Source: Candidatus Thioglobus sp. | GTDB lineage: Bacteria; Pseudomonadota; Gammaproteobacteria; PS1; Thioglobaceae | Direction: 5' to 3' | DNA: 6,861 nucleotides | Assembly: GCA_003978185.1 (NCBI GenBank) | Contig: QOAH01000094.1 | Span: 1-6,861 of the forward strand | Shown here: one piece after another, positions 1 through 6,852 of the stretch | Numbering within the stretch: the first letter of the stretch is position 1 | How the letters are laid out: the number at the start of each line of letters is the position of its first letter | The notes under the pieces: model-generated | The model's database searches: none | What the model was told of the DNA's origin: nothing | What the model saw: only the letters and a program-made list of their open reading frames with translations | Program-made: the position numbers and the translations under genes

Positions 1-1049
1 AAATCACGATACGATTTAAGGCCTTGATTATAAATTTGAATGTGTGCGGGGCAATTCATCGGCTTAACCGCGTATTCACGATTTTCACTACTGGTGGTAA
101 ACATGTTGTCACCAAACTTATCCCAATGGCCTGATTTTTCCCAAAGGGTTTTGTCGATTAACTGTGGCGTGTGCACCTCTTTATAGTCATTGTCTCTAAA
201 AACACCACGCATGTATTGTTCAACGATTTGATATAGTGTCCAGCCTTTTTCATGCCAAAATACCATGCCAGGTGCTTCTTCCTGCATGTGAAATAAATCT
301 TGCGTTTTGCCAATCTTACGGTGGTCACGTTTTTCAGCTTCTTCTAGGCGATATAGATAATCTTTAAGGTCGTCTTTGCTCGCCCAAGCCGTACCATACA
401 CACGTTGTAGCATTTCATTGTTACTATCACCACGCCAATATGCGCCGGCTAATTTCATCAATTTAAAGGCCTTTAATTTAGCTGTAGATGGCACATGAGG
501 GCCACGACATAGGTCAATAAAGTCCCCTTGTTGGTACAAAGACAGTGTTTGATCAGCTGGAATAGACTCAATAATTTCAGCCTTGTAATGCTCGCCTTTG
601 TCTTTAAAAAATTGCACCGCTTCATCGCGACCCATTTCAGAGCGTTCAATCTTAAGGTTTTGCTTGATAAGGTGGTTCATGTTTTTTTCAATCTTGGCTA
701 AATCACCTTCTGAAAAACCATCCTTGTAAGCAAAGTCGTAATAAAAACCGTTGTCAATCACCGGACCAATGGTTACTTGCGCCTCAGGATAAAGCATCTG
801 TGTCGCTTGCGCCAAAAGGTGAGCAGTAGAATGGCGAATCACTTCGAGACCCTCTTCATCCTTGGCGGTAATGATCGAAACACTGCTGTCTGCGTCAATC
901 ATGTGAGAGGCATCTACCAACTCTCCATTGACTTTACCTGCCAACGTAGCCTTAGCAAGACCAGAGCCAATCGACTTGGCTACATCGAACACACTGAGTG
1001 CTTGATCAAAAGATTTTTCAGTTCCGTCTGGAAGTGTGATTATCGGCAT
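1..1049 (-). CDS. thrS: Threonyl-tRNA synthetase, N-terminal 349 codons (runs off the left edge)
   Basis: This enzyme charges tRNA-Thr with threonine in the cytoplasm. The frame is open from ATG at 1049 to the window edge with no stop. It starts [13 protein letters not shown], as in E. coli ThrS. Residues 1 to about 61 form the TGS domain. The editing domain follows, with its zinc-type ligands in place: H73 and H77 (HSTAH) and C181 and H185 (DLCRGPH), within one residue of the E. coli numbering. The catalytic core begins around residue 240 ([13 protein letters not shown]) and contains [19 protein letters not shown]. The window ends just after PMNCPAH, where C333 matches the first active-site zinc ligand (E. 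coli C334). Family members are about 640 residues, so nearly half the protein, including class II motifs 2 and 3, lies outside. No Shine-Dalgarno sequence is evident before the ATG. The gene lies 45 nt after the recJ stop and probably has its own promoter there. Confidence 0.97.
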   Translation of the reverse strand, partial: MPIITLPDGTEKSFDQALSVFDVAKSIGSGLAKATLAGKVNGELVDASHMIDADSSVSIITAKDEEGLEVIRHSTAHLLAQATQMLYPEAQVTIGPVIDNGFYYDFAYKDGFSEGDLAKIEKNMNHLIKQNLKIERSEMGRDEAVQFFKDKGEHYKAEIIESIPADQTLSLYQQGDFIDLCRGPHVPSTAKLKAFKLMKLAGAYWRGDSNNEMLQRVYGTAWASKDDLKDYLYRLEEAEKRDHRKIGKTQDLFHMQEEAPGMVFWHEKGWTLYQIVEQYMRGVFRDNDYKEVHTPQLIDKTLWEKSGHWDKFGDNMFTTSSENREYAVKPMNCPAHIQIYNQGLKSYRD

Positions 1050-1063
1050 TGAAAACAACTAAA

Positions 1064-1091
1064 ATTAAAAGGCTGTATTTTACCTTGACAA
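1064..1091 (-). promoter_or_regulatory. Candidate sigma70-type promoter for thrS
   Basis: On the minus strand TTGTCA (1091-1086, 5 of 6 matches to TTGACA) is followed after 16 nt by TTTAAT (1069-1064, 5 of 6 matches to TATAAT). Transcription would start near 1057 and leave a leader of under 10 nt before the thrS ATG. TAAAAT (1082-1077) is an alternative -10, but I see no good -35 at the right distance from it. The location in the only intergenic gap of the window supports a promoter. AT-rich DNA yields such matches by chance, so this remains a prediction. Confidence 0.4.
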
Positions 1092-1094
1092 GGT
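1082..1094. repeat. 13-bp perfect palindrome over the thrS -35 region
   Basis: ACCTTG and CAAGGT flank a single central base and start one base past the recJ stop codon. As RNA the site can fold only into a 5-bp stem with a 3-nt loop. No U-run follows on either strand, so it does not look like an intrinsic terminator. Because it covers the proposed -35 hexamer it could be an operator, or it may be chance. Confidence 0.4.
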
Positions 1095-2781
1095 CTATTC
1101 TGAGGCGCTAATTTTCTCAACCATTAATTGTAATGAAGTGTTACCACGCCAGATATTGATTGATAATTTATAAGCCACTTCAACTTGTGTTGAATCAATT
1201 GGCGCTTGGAAAAAGGCAATAGCATCATGCACTTGGCTGCTATCTTTGAGTTTTAATCGACATTTTAGGTGCTTTTCTCCCACGACTCTTTGCTCGACTA
1301 TTTCAAATTCTCCGGTAAAAATTGGCTCCTCAAAGCCTTGCCCCCAAGGCCCTGCATCTTGCAAAATTTGTGCGTTATTTAGCGAAATATCAAACGCTTC
1401 AAGTTCGCCATCAGTTAATAATTCAATCTTAGGTATTTCATTATTAAGATGTGCTTTGATGCCATCTTGGAAAGCTCTTTTAAACATGTAAAAATCTTCT
1501 GATTTAATGCTTAATCCCGCCGCCATCGCATGACCACCAAATTTTAAAATCAAGCCCGGATTGTTACGGTCGACCAAATCGAGTAAATCTTTAATATGTA
1601 CACTGGGAATTGATCGAATAGAGCCTTTTAGAAAATGGCCAGATTTTGCAAATACTGCTACGGGGCAATGATAATCCTCTTTAAGTTTACCTGCAACAAT
1701 ACCGACAATGCCTTCGTGCCATGTGGGATCAAACAAGCTGAGTGCAAACTTAGCTTCTGAGACATCTTGCGCATCAACAATTGCTTGCGCTTCATCTTGA
1801 ATGCGTGTTTGCTCTTCTTTACGTTTTTGGTTAAAGTCTTCAAGCTCTTGAGCATAACGCCTAGCATCGTTCATGTCGTTGGTTAATAAACATTTAATAC
1901 CGCGAGAAATATCACTCAAACGCCCTGCAGCGTTTAAACGTGGGCCTACGGCAAAACCTAAATCACTGGCTTGTAAGGTTTGCGCAGGGCGATTGGCAAT
2001 CTCTAGTAGCGCTAGAACATTGTTTAGCCTGAATGCGTTTAATACCTTGATCGATTAAGATTCGATTATTTTGATCGAGCTTTACCACGTCTGCCACTGT
2101 GCCGAGTGCGACTAAATCAAGCACGGTGCGTAGATCTGGCGTGGGAATACCATGCTTAGTAAAATATTGCGCTTTATTAAGATGGGTTTTAAGCGCTGAA
2201 AATAAATAAAAACACACGCCAACACCGGCCAAATTTTTGCTCAAAAATTCACAACCTTCAAGGTTAGGATTGATAATTGCATCTGCCTCAGGCAGCTTGT
2301 CACTCGGCAAGTGATGATCGGTGATGATCACTTGAATACCTGATTCTTTAGCCAACTTACTGCCCTCAAAACTAGAAATACCGTTATCAACAGTGATGAT
2401 TAAATCAGGCTGTTTGGTTTTAATAGCAAGTTGAACAATCTCTGGCGACAAGCCGTAGCCATGCTCAAAACGATTCGGCACTAAAAAATCAATATATTTA
2501 GAGCCCATCATTCGTAATGATTTTACCGCTACGACAGATGCAGTTGCACCATCGCAATCAAAATCACCAATGATTAAAATACGTTTTTGATCAGTTAAGG
2601 CTTGCTCTAATAAAGTCAGTGCTTGTTCTAATTGATCAAATTTTGGCGTTAATAAATGAGATAAATTTAAGTCTAATTGCGACTCACTAACCCCACGAGC
2701 AGCATAGATATTTTTTAAAAAACTGGAAATATCGTCTGAATAAGACTCGAATAAGGTTCGATCTATCGCCCTACTTAACAT
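1095..2781 (-). pseudogene. recJ: recJ, single-strand 5'-3' DNA exonuclease, split by a frameshift
   Basis: RecJ degrades single-stranded DNA 5' to 3' in RecF-pathway recombination, mismatch repair and rescue of stalled forks. The first frame (ATG 2781) gives 252 RecJ-like residues: GDFDCDG at 72-78, VDNGISS at 131-137, TDHHLP at 154-159 and LGTVADVV at 226-233, so the DHH-domain metal ligands are present. After KRIQA the frame reads 20 unrelated residues to TGA at 1965-1963. RecJ homology resumes in another frame at 2012 (ALLEIANR) and runs 305 residues to TAG at 1097-1095. This part has GPRLNAAGR, the DHHA1 motif GGHAMAAG (1538-1515) and the OB-fold region with DAGPWGQGFEEP. The two parts sum to about 557 residues against about 577 in E. 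coli. No second lesion is visible, which suggests a recent event. The start overlaps the upstream gene by 11 nt, implying coupled translation. The second half opens without a convincing start (first candidate TTG at 1919, inside GPRLNAAGRL), so it is not a separate gene. A sequencing or assembly error cannot be excluded. Confidence 0.9.
2013..2025 (-). other. Frameshift junction in recJ (probable small deletion)
   Basis: The last in-frame RecJ codon of the first part is GCT (2028-2026, A252). The first of the second part is GCG (2012-2010). Only 13 nt lie between them, whereas E. coli RecJ, as I recall it, has eight residues (GKCIPGIK, 24 nt) between RIRA and ALLE. A loss of 11 nt explains both the shift and the shortened loop. 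Reading on in the second frame requires skipping one base, a net +1 shift. Confidence 0.75.
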
Positions 2782-3328
2782 CGCTTACAGCACGAATATA
2801 AGAATCAAAAGACTTGCCACTACCATAAGTGCCGCCATAAAAAAATGGCACATCAACAGCGGTGTTAATATCATCCTCACGACTCGTTGAAGTCCAATAT
2901 GGTTTTGAACGAGTATTTGGGAAATAATGCGTATTAATTAATGGGTTATTGTTATTAAAAACAAGTAACGATCTTAGTTCGTATGTATTTGGTAAACGCC
3001 AATTATCAGCCTGGCATAAATGACTTTTATTCAATGCTTTAATAAAACCTTGTGTATTGCACTCCTTCCCCTGGTGGCAATTACGACTATATTCGCCATT
3101 TTCTACGCCAGAAATTCCGTCAAACCAAGTATAGGTATTTTGCCTATCTTGCAGGCCTTTTTCATTACGCTTCACTTCCCACATTAAATTGGTTTCATTG
3201 TCTAAAACACAATCCCACTGCTTAGCACTATCTACAAGTGAATCACCTACGGTTGAGATTTTGATTAACTGTGCGCTAACCAAAGTACTAAAGCATAAAC
3301 TAATTATAAATAAACTAAGTTTTTTCAT
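2771..3328 (-). CDS. Small exported protein with a DUF1566 / Lcl C-terminal domain
   Basis: The product has 185 residues. Residues 1-19 are a standard Sec signal peptide: MKK, a hydrophobic stretch, then VSA before Q20, a good signal peptidase I site, with no lipobox. The mature part is almost entirely one DUF1566 (Lcl_C, pfam07603) domain, recognised by WDCVLDNETNLMWE near 38-51, NTYTW near 64-68, NWRLPN at 109-114, YWTSTS at 144-149 and YIRAV at 177-181. Four cysteines (40, 84, 90, 105) could form two disulfides after export. This domain occurs in secreted and surface proteins, including the C-terminus of Legionella collagen-like protein. Its biochemical role is not established, and binding to a polymer or another surface protein is only a possibility. 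The ATG lies 14 nt inside the end of the glycine oxidase gene, with no clear ribosome site. The end overlaps recJ by 11 nt. Confidence 0.88.
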   Translation of the reverse strand: MKKLSLFIISLCFSTLVSAQLIKISTVGDSLVDSAKQWDCVLDNETNLMWEVKRNEKGLQDRQNTYTWFDGISGVENGEYSRNCHQGKECNTQGFIKALNKSHLCQADNWRLPNTYELRSLLVFNNNNPLINTHYFPNTRSKPYWTSTSREDDINTAVDVPFFYGGTYGSGKSFDSYIRAVSDVK

Positions 3329-4304
3329 TGACTAATTGTGTAATTTTATCAGCGCTGGCTGGCGCCATATTAAGCCCATTACGAAAGTGCCCCGTATTAA
3401 TAAACAAATTATCGTACTTCTCACTTTTTCCTAATATAACTTTTCCAGATCGACTTGCCGGCCTAAAACCAGACCAATGATGTTCAATTTCAGCACTAGA
3501 TAGTACTGGAAATCGATCAGACGCAAACTCATATAAAGACAATTTAGTTGTCTCATCTAATGAACGATCAAAACCAACATTTTCCATGGTTGATCCAACC
3601 AGTATTCTACCATCAGCCCTAGGGATAATATAACGACCCTGATCAAGGACAATATGCTCAACATCGCCAATTTGTGCTTTCAGCAGAATCATCTGCCCCT
3701 TGATTGGAAACACATCATCCTTAATATCTAATAATTTCCCACTCCAAGCACCTGCGCAAGCCACGATATTATCGGCAAAAAAATCTCCTTTTGTGGTGTT
3801 TACACCCAGCACTTTGTTGTTGTTTATTATGAGCTTATCGGCTGGCGTATTTTCAACAATCGTCACACCTTTGTTAATGATATCGACTTGCAATGCTTGT
3901 AAAAGTTTCGGATTTCTAACGCTTGCTACATGGGTAAATAAAGCACCATTCACGTGATCTTCATAACTAACTTGATAGCGTCTCATCCACGCTTGTGCCT
4001 CTACTGTTTCAAACTCATCCATCATCAATAAACCAGATTTTTGATACTGAGGGTCAATACCACTAGAATGATATAAATCATCACACAGCCCTTCATAAAC
4101 AGCCTGAGATTCAAAACTCAAGTCATTAGTCAAGTCATCATAATGCCATGGATACAATGGGCTGATAATACCGCCGCCTGCCCATGAAGACTCTTTTCCA
4201 CATTCTCGTTGATCAATAAGTGTGACTTTGGCACCTGAGATTGCCAACATACGCGCACTCATCAAGCCAATCACACCACCGCCAATAACCAAACAATCAC
4301 TCAT
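3315..4304 (-). CDS. thiO: FAD-dependent glycine oxidase, ThiO type
   Basis: This is a 329-residue flavoprotein of the DAO/glycine oxidase family. ThiO oxidises glycine with O2 to iminoacetate and H2O2, and the imine feeds ThiG in thiazole (thiamine) synthesis. Residues 5-20 hold the dinucleotide-binding fold with G8-x-G10-x-x-G13, followed by LIDQ with the acidic D at the end of strand 2. SSWAGGGIISPLYPW (near 39-53) is a hallmark of ThiO. ACAGAWSG marks the second FAD segment. R281 (GFRP) and R308 (GHFRNG) have the same 27-residue spacing as the two substrate-carboxylate arginines of the B. subtilis enzyme (R302 and R329). The protein is slightly shorter than typical ThiO (350-370). The gene overlaps lspA by 8 nt and the DUF1566 gene by 14 nt. 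No other thiamine gene is in view, so a related role in D-amino acid or sarcosine oxidation is possible though less likely. Confidence 0.87.
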   Translation of the reverse strand: MSDCLVIGGGVIGLMSARMLAISGAKVTLIDQRECGKESSWAGGGIISPLYPWHYDDLTNDLSFESQAVYEGLCDDLYHSSGIDPQYQKSGLLMMDEFETVEAQAWMRRYQVSYEDHVNGALFTHVASVRNPKLLQALQVDIINKGVTIVENTPADKLIINNNKVLGVNTTKGDFFADNIVACAGAWSGKLLDIKDDVFPIKGQMILLKAQIGDVEHIVLDQGRYIIPRADGRILVGSTMENVGFDRSLDETTKLSLYEFASDRFPVLSSAEIEHHWSGFRPASRSGKVILGKSEKYDNLFINTGHFRNGLNMAPASADKITQLVNEKT

Positions 4305-4770
4305 GCTTTTTAATATCAGAAAAAATTAATAATACCACGCCTAAGCTAATCAGAACGTCTGCTACATTGAACACTGGCCAATAAAAACCTTGATAATGCA
4401 AATCAATAAAATCAATCACAAAGCCAAGTAGAAGGCGGTCAATTAAATTACCTATAGCGCCAGCCAACAATATAGACAAGGCGAATAATTTTAATAATCG
4501 ACCTGCATCTATACGTCGCATCCAAATAATAATCGCAACACTAGCAACTAGCGAAAATCCTGATAGAAAATAGCGCTGCCAACCAGATTGATCTGCCAAG
4601 AAACTAAAGGCAGCGCCATAATTATGCACATGCGACAACGAAAGAAAATCATTAATAACAATTGAATCATGTGGTTTTATATAACCATAAATCAACAATT
4701 TAGTTATTTGATCGAAGACTATCAACAATAAAGTGAATAGGAGGTAATAGTTGATTCTAATTATTTTCAT
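4297..4770 (-). CDS. lspA: Lipoprotein signal peptidase (signal peptidase II)
   Basis: LspA is an inner-membrane aspartyl protease that cleaves the signal peptide of diacylglyceryl-modified prolipoproteins just before the lipidated cysteine. Its 157 residues match the normal family length. The conserved boxes appear in order: DQITK (20-24), HNYGAAFSFL (49-58), AGAIGNLIDR (103-112), VIDFID (118-123) and WPVFNVAD (131-138). The catalytic pair is D111 and D138, corresponding to E. coli D114 and D141. Four hydrophobic segments are visible, roughly at 8-28, 67-84, 94-112 and 134-151. The start codon overlaps the stop of the upstream lipoprotein gene as ATGA, with a weak AGG about 6 nt upstream, so translation is likely coupled to that gene. 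In many gammaproteobacteria lspA follows ileS; here it follows a predicted substrate of the enzyme instead. The 3' end overlaps thiO by 8 nt. Confidence 0.96.
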   Translation of the reverse strand: MKIIRINYYLLFTLLLIVFDQITKLLIYGYIKPHDSIVINDFLSLSHVHNYGAAFSFLADQSGWQRYFLSGFSLVASVAIIIWMRRIDAGRLLKLFALSILLAGAIGNLIDRLLLGFVIDFIDLHYQGFYWPVFNVADVLISLGVVLLIFSDIKKHE

Positions 4771-6839
4771 GAGCGCCTAAAACGATAAACAATAGCAATA
4801 AATATCAAACCTAAAACAATCATTGGCCACCAGACTACTTGATTATTCTTTTGACGAAAATCCTCTCTTAACTGGGGGTTGATGCGTAAATATTTGAGTG
4901 TATTTCTTGCCATCGCATGGGGTTTTGAATTAGTCAACCATTGATGATAAAGGCCGTATGATTTAGGAATAAACCCCCAAACCCACGGCGCATCTTTACG
5001 CAATATGGCTACCATTTTATCAATGACTACTTGCCGTTCAGCAGAATTTGGCATATTTTTCATTTTTTCAAATAACTTATCATATTCAGCATTTTGATAA
5101 TTGGCACCATTCTCTCCACCAGTTTCAACTTTGGAATTTTTACCATACAATAAAAATAAGAAATTTTCTGGATCAGGATAATCCGCATTCCAGCCCAATT
5201 CAAACAATTGAGTTTGACCTTTGCTCATTTTATCTTGTAGTCGATTATAACTACTCGATCTAATTACCAACTGAACATCAATCTTCTTAAATTGTTTTCT
5301 AATCCAATCCAATCTTGGCTGGTCTTCTGCACCGCTGGCAGTTGTATCAAAATACAACACCAAAGGCTGACCAGTAACTGGGTCAATGCCCTTGGCATAA
5401 CCGGCCTGTGCCATTAAGTCTTTCGCTTTAGAAATATCCTTACGCTTATCTAAAGAATCATAAACAAATGGGTTGTAATCCTCAGCTGCGCCAAAAATAC
5501 CCGCAGGAATTGGCCCATGTGCCGCACTGCCTCGTCCATTTCTAAAAATAGAAATATATTCTTCTTCATTAATGGCAATTGAAATGGCTTGTCTTAATTT
5601 TTGAGCAGATGATGTATAACCACCAACTGTTGTGTCTAGCATGTTAAATGCAGTGTAATAAACACTGGTACTATTACTGGCGAGCAAGCGAATATTTTTA
5701 TCACTCATTCTTGGTGCTAAAACAGTTTGACCTTTGGACTTAACTTCAATGGCTTGATCAAAATTATCACTAGAGATGCCCGACTGATCATAGTAGCCTT
5801 GTAAAAATTTATTCCAATAAGGTGCGGTTTCTTTTTCTAATAAGAAATGTACCTTGTTTAAAAATGGCAATTTTTTATTTTTATCAACCAACAAGTGATT
5901 TTCCTTATCGCTATCTTCACCTACACTTGGATAATATTCATCATGGAAATTAAGGTTTCTTTGAAGAATCATTTCTTTATTCGGATTATTCACGCTTAAC
6001 TGAAAAGGACCTGTACCAACTGGGTACCAATCCAATACAATGTTTTTATCAATCAGTCCTTGCTGCGCATAAAATGCATCTGCTTCTGGTGGCACGGCTG
6101 TAAAAAATGGCATGGCCAACCAATATAAAAATTGTTCTTGAATGCCATTCACTTTTATAGAATAACGATATTTATCTAATACCTTAACGCCCGATATTTG
6201 ATGTTGAGTCAAGTCTAGCGAACCCTTTACGTTCTTAAGCTCAACATTCAAATCATCAAGACCAACAATCATCTCACTCATTAAGCTTAATATCGGTGAG
6301 TGTAATTTTGGATTGGCCAAACGCTTGATTTGATGCACAAAATCACTAGCAACCAATTCTCTTGTCGCAGTTTTGGAAAAATCACTTAAATGGCTAATAT
6401 CACTAAGCTTATCATCATTTAATGCAAGATTATCTTTAACAAAAGCAGGATGATTTTGATACATTATCCCTGGTTTAATTTGCAAAATATAACGTGAAAA
6501 AGCCGCAGACTGTCGATCAATTGCTGGGATCTCATCGCCTGCATTATTGTAATAATGTACTTTTGGCATATGTTCCAACACACCAGGTATTAATGTATAA
6601 GGTCGTTTCAAGTAATGATATTGTAGGGGTGTCTCATACACAGACTGAATAAAAGTCCACTCATTTGAAGAGTACGAACGTGCCGGATCTAAATGTTTTG
6701 GACGTGCAGAAAAAGAGCTGTAAAGCGTATTGTCTAGCCTTTGTGTATCGAGATACGGATTGTTCCAAGGCTCAGTACAGGCGCCTAATAGAGGTAAAAC
6801 AACCCATATCAAAAGCTTTATATGTTTATAATTCAACAT
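4767..6839 (-). CDS. Peptide-type ABC transporter substrate-binding lipoprotein (family 5) with a C-terminal membrane helix
   Basis: The product has 690 residues, well above OppA or DppA (about 535-545). The N-terminus is a lipoprotein signal peptide with hydrophobic residues 9-18 and the lipobox L-G-A-C, so lipid would attach at C21. SSFSARPKHLDPARS (41-55) followed by SNEWTFIQSVYETPL is the usual start of the family 5 (SBP_bac_5) fold, which binds peptides or similar solutes. The hallmark LGWNADYPDPENF is at 548-560, and DAPWVWGF at 616-623 is also typical. Residues 668-685 form a hydrophobic helix followed by RFRRS. By the positive-inside rule this leaves the binding domain in the periplasm and the tail in the cytoplasm. 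The substrate cannot be told from sequence. No permease or ATPase gene lies downstream in the window; they may lie upstream beyond the edge. The ATG at 6839 is chosen because it gives a complete signal peptide. No Shine-Dalgarno sequence is visible. The stop overlaps the lspA start by 4 nt. Confidence 0.92.
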   Translation of the reverse strand: MLNYKHIKLLIWVVLPLLGACTEPWNNPYLDTQRLDNTLYSSFSARPKHLDPARSYSSNEWTFIQSVYETPLQYHYLKRPYTLIPGVLEHMPKVHYYNNAGDEIPAIDRQSAAFSRYILQIKPGIMYQNHPAFVKDNLALNDDKLSDISHLSDFSKTATRELVASDFVHQIKRLANPKLHSPILSLMSEMIVGLDDLNVELKNVKGSLDLTQHQISGVKVLDKYRYSIKVNGIQEQFLYWLAMPFFTAVPPEADAFYAQQGLIDKNIVLDWYPVGTGPFQLSVNNPNKEMILQRNLNFHDEYYPSVGEDSDKENHLLVDKNKKLPFLNKVHFLLEKETAPYWNKFLQGYYDQSGISSDNFDQAIEVKSKGQTVLAPRMSDKNIRLLASNSTSVYYTAFNMLDTTVGGYTSSAQKLRQAISIAINEEEYISIFRNGRGSAAHGPIPAGIFGAAEDYNPFVYDSLDKRKDISKAKDLMAQAGYAKGIDPVTGQPLVLYFDTTASGAEDQPRLDWIRKQFKKIDVQLVIRSSSYNRLQDKMSKGQTQLFELGWNADYPDPENFLFLLYGKNSKVETGGENGANYQNAEYDKLFEKMKNMPNSAERQVVIDKMVAILRKDAPWVWGFIPKSYGLYHQWLTNSKPHAMARNTLKYLRINPQLREDFRQKNNQVVWWPMIVLGLIFIAIVYRFRRS

Positions 6840-6846
6840 CGTATCA

Positions 6847-6852
6847 ATTATA
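6847..6852 (-). promoter_or_regulatory. Candidate -10 box for the five-gene operon
   Basis: A perfect TATAAT hexamer reads on the minus strand at 6852-6847, only 7 nt before the ATG of the binding-protein gene. Transcription from it would start at or within a base or two of the ATG, giving a leaderless or nearly leaderless mRNA. This agrees with the absence of a ribosome site. The -35 box would lie beyond the window edge and cannot be checked. The region is AT-rich, so a chance match is possible. Confidence 0.35.

Noticed and set aside
51..56. Ala instead of Gly after MNCP in ThrS.
   Set aside because: This position varies between bacterial ThrRS enzymes (for example His in Bacillus and Staphylococcus). 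The zinc-binding Cys is intact.
777..1052. Plus-strand open frames of 60-90 codons opposite thrS, recJ, thiO and the binding-protein gene.
   Set aside because: They lie antisense to well-supported genes, show no recognisable domain and have cysteine- or serine-rich compositions typical of complementary-strand reading.
1082..1094. Intrinsic terminator after recJ.
   Set aside because: The stem is only 5 bp with a 3-nt loop, and AAAATACAG rather than a U-run follows on the transcribed strand.
1095..1919. A separate gene for the C-terminal half of RecJ starting at TTG 1919.
   Set aside because: The TTG codes for the Leu that follows GPRLNAAGR, and RecJ homology extends 31 codons further upstream to 2012. 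It is the continuation of one broken gene.
2013..2028. Programmed +1 frameshifting that would restore full-length RecJ.
   Set aside because: There is no slippery codon next to a stop and no upstream Shine-Dalgarno-like stimulator. The first frame runs 20 more codons before its stop, and a +1 shift would still leave the loop about four residues short of E. coli RecJ. RecJ is not known to use recoding.
2308..2334. 8-bp inverted repeat CAAGTGAT / ATCACTTG, with a tandem GTGATGATC copy inside it.
   Set aside because: It falls on the codons of the invariant TDHHLP motif of recJ, so protein constraint and chance explain it.
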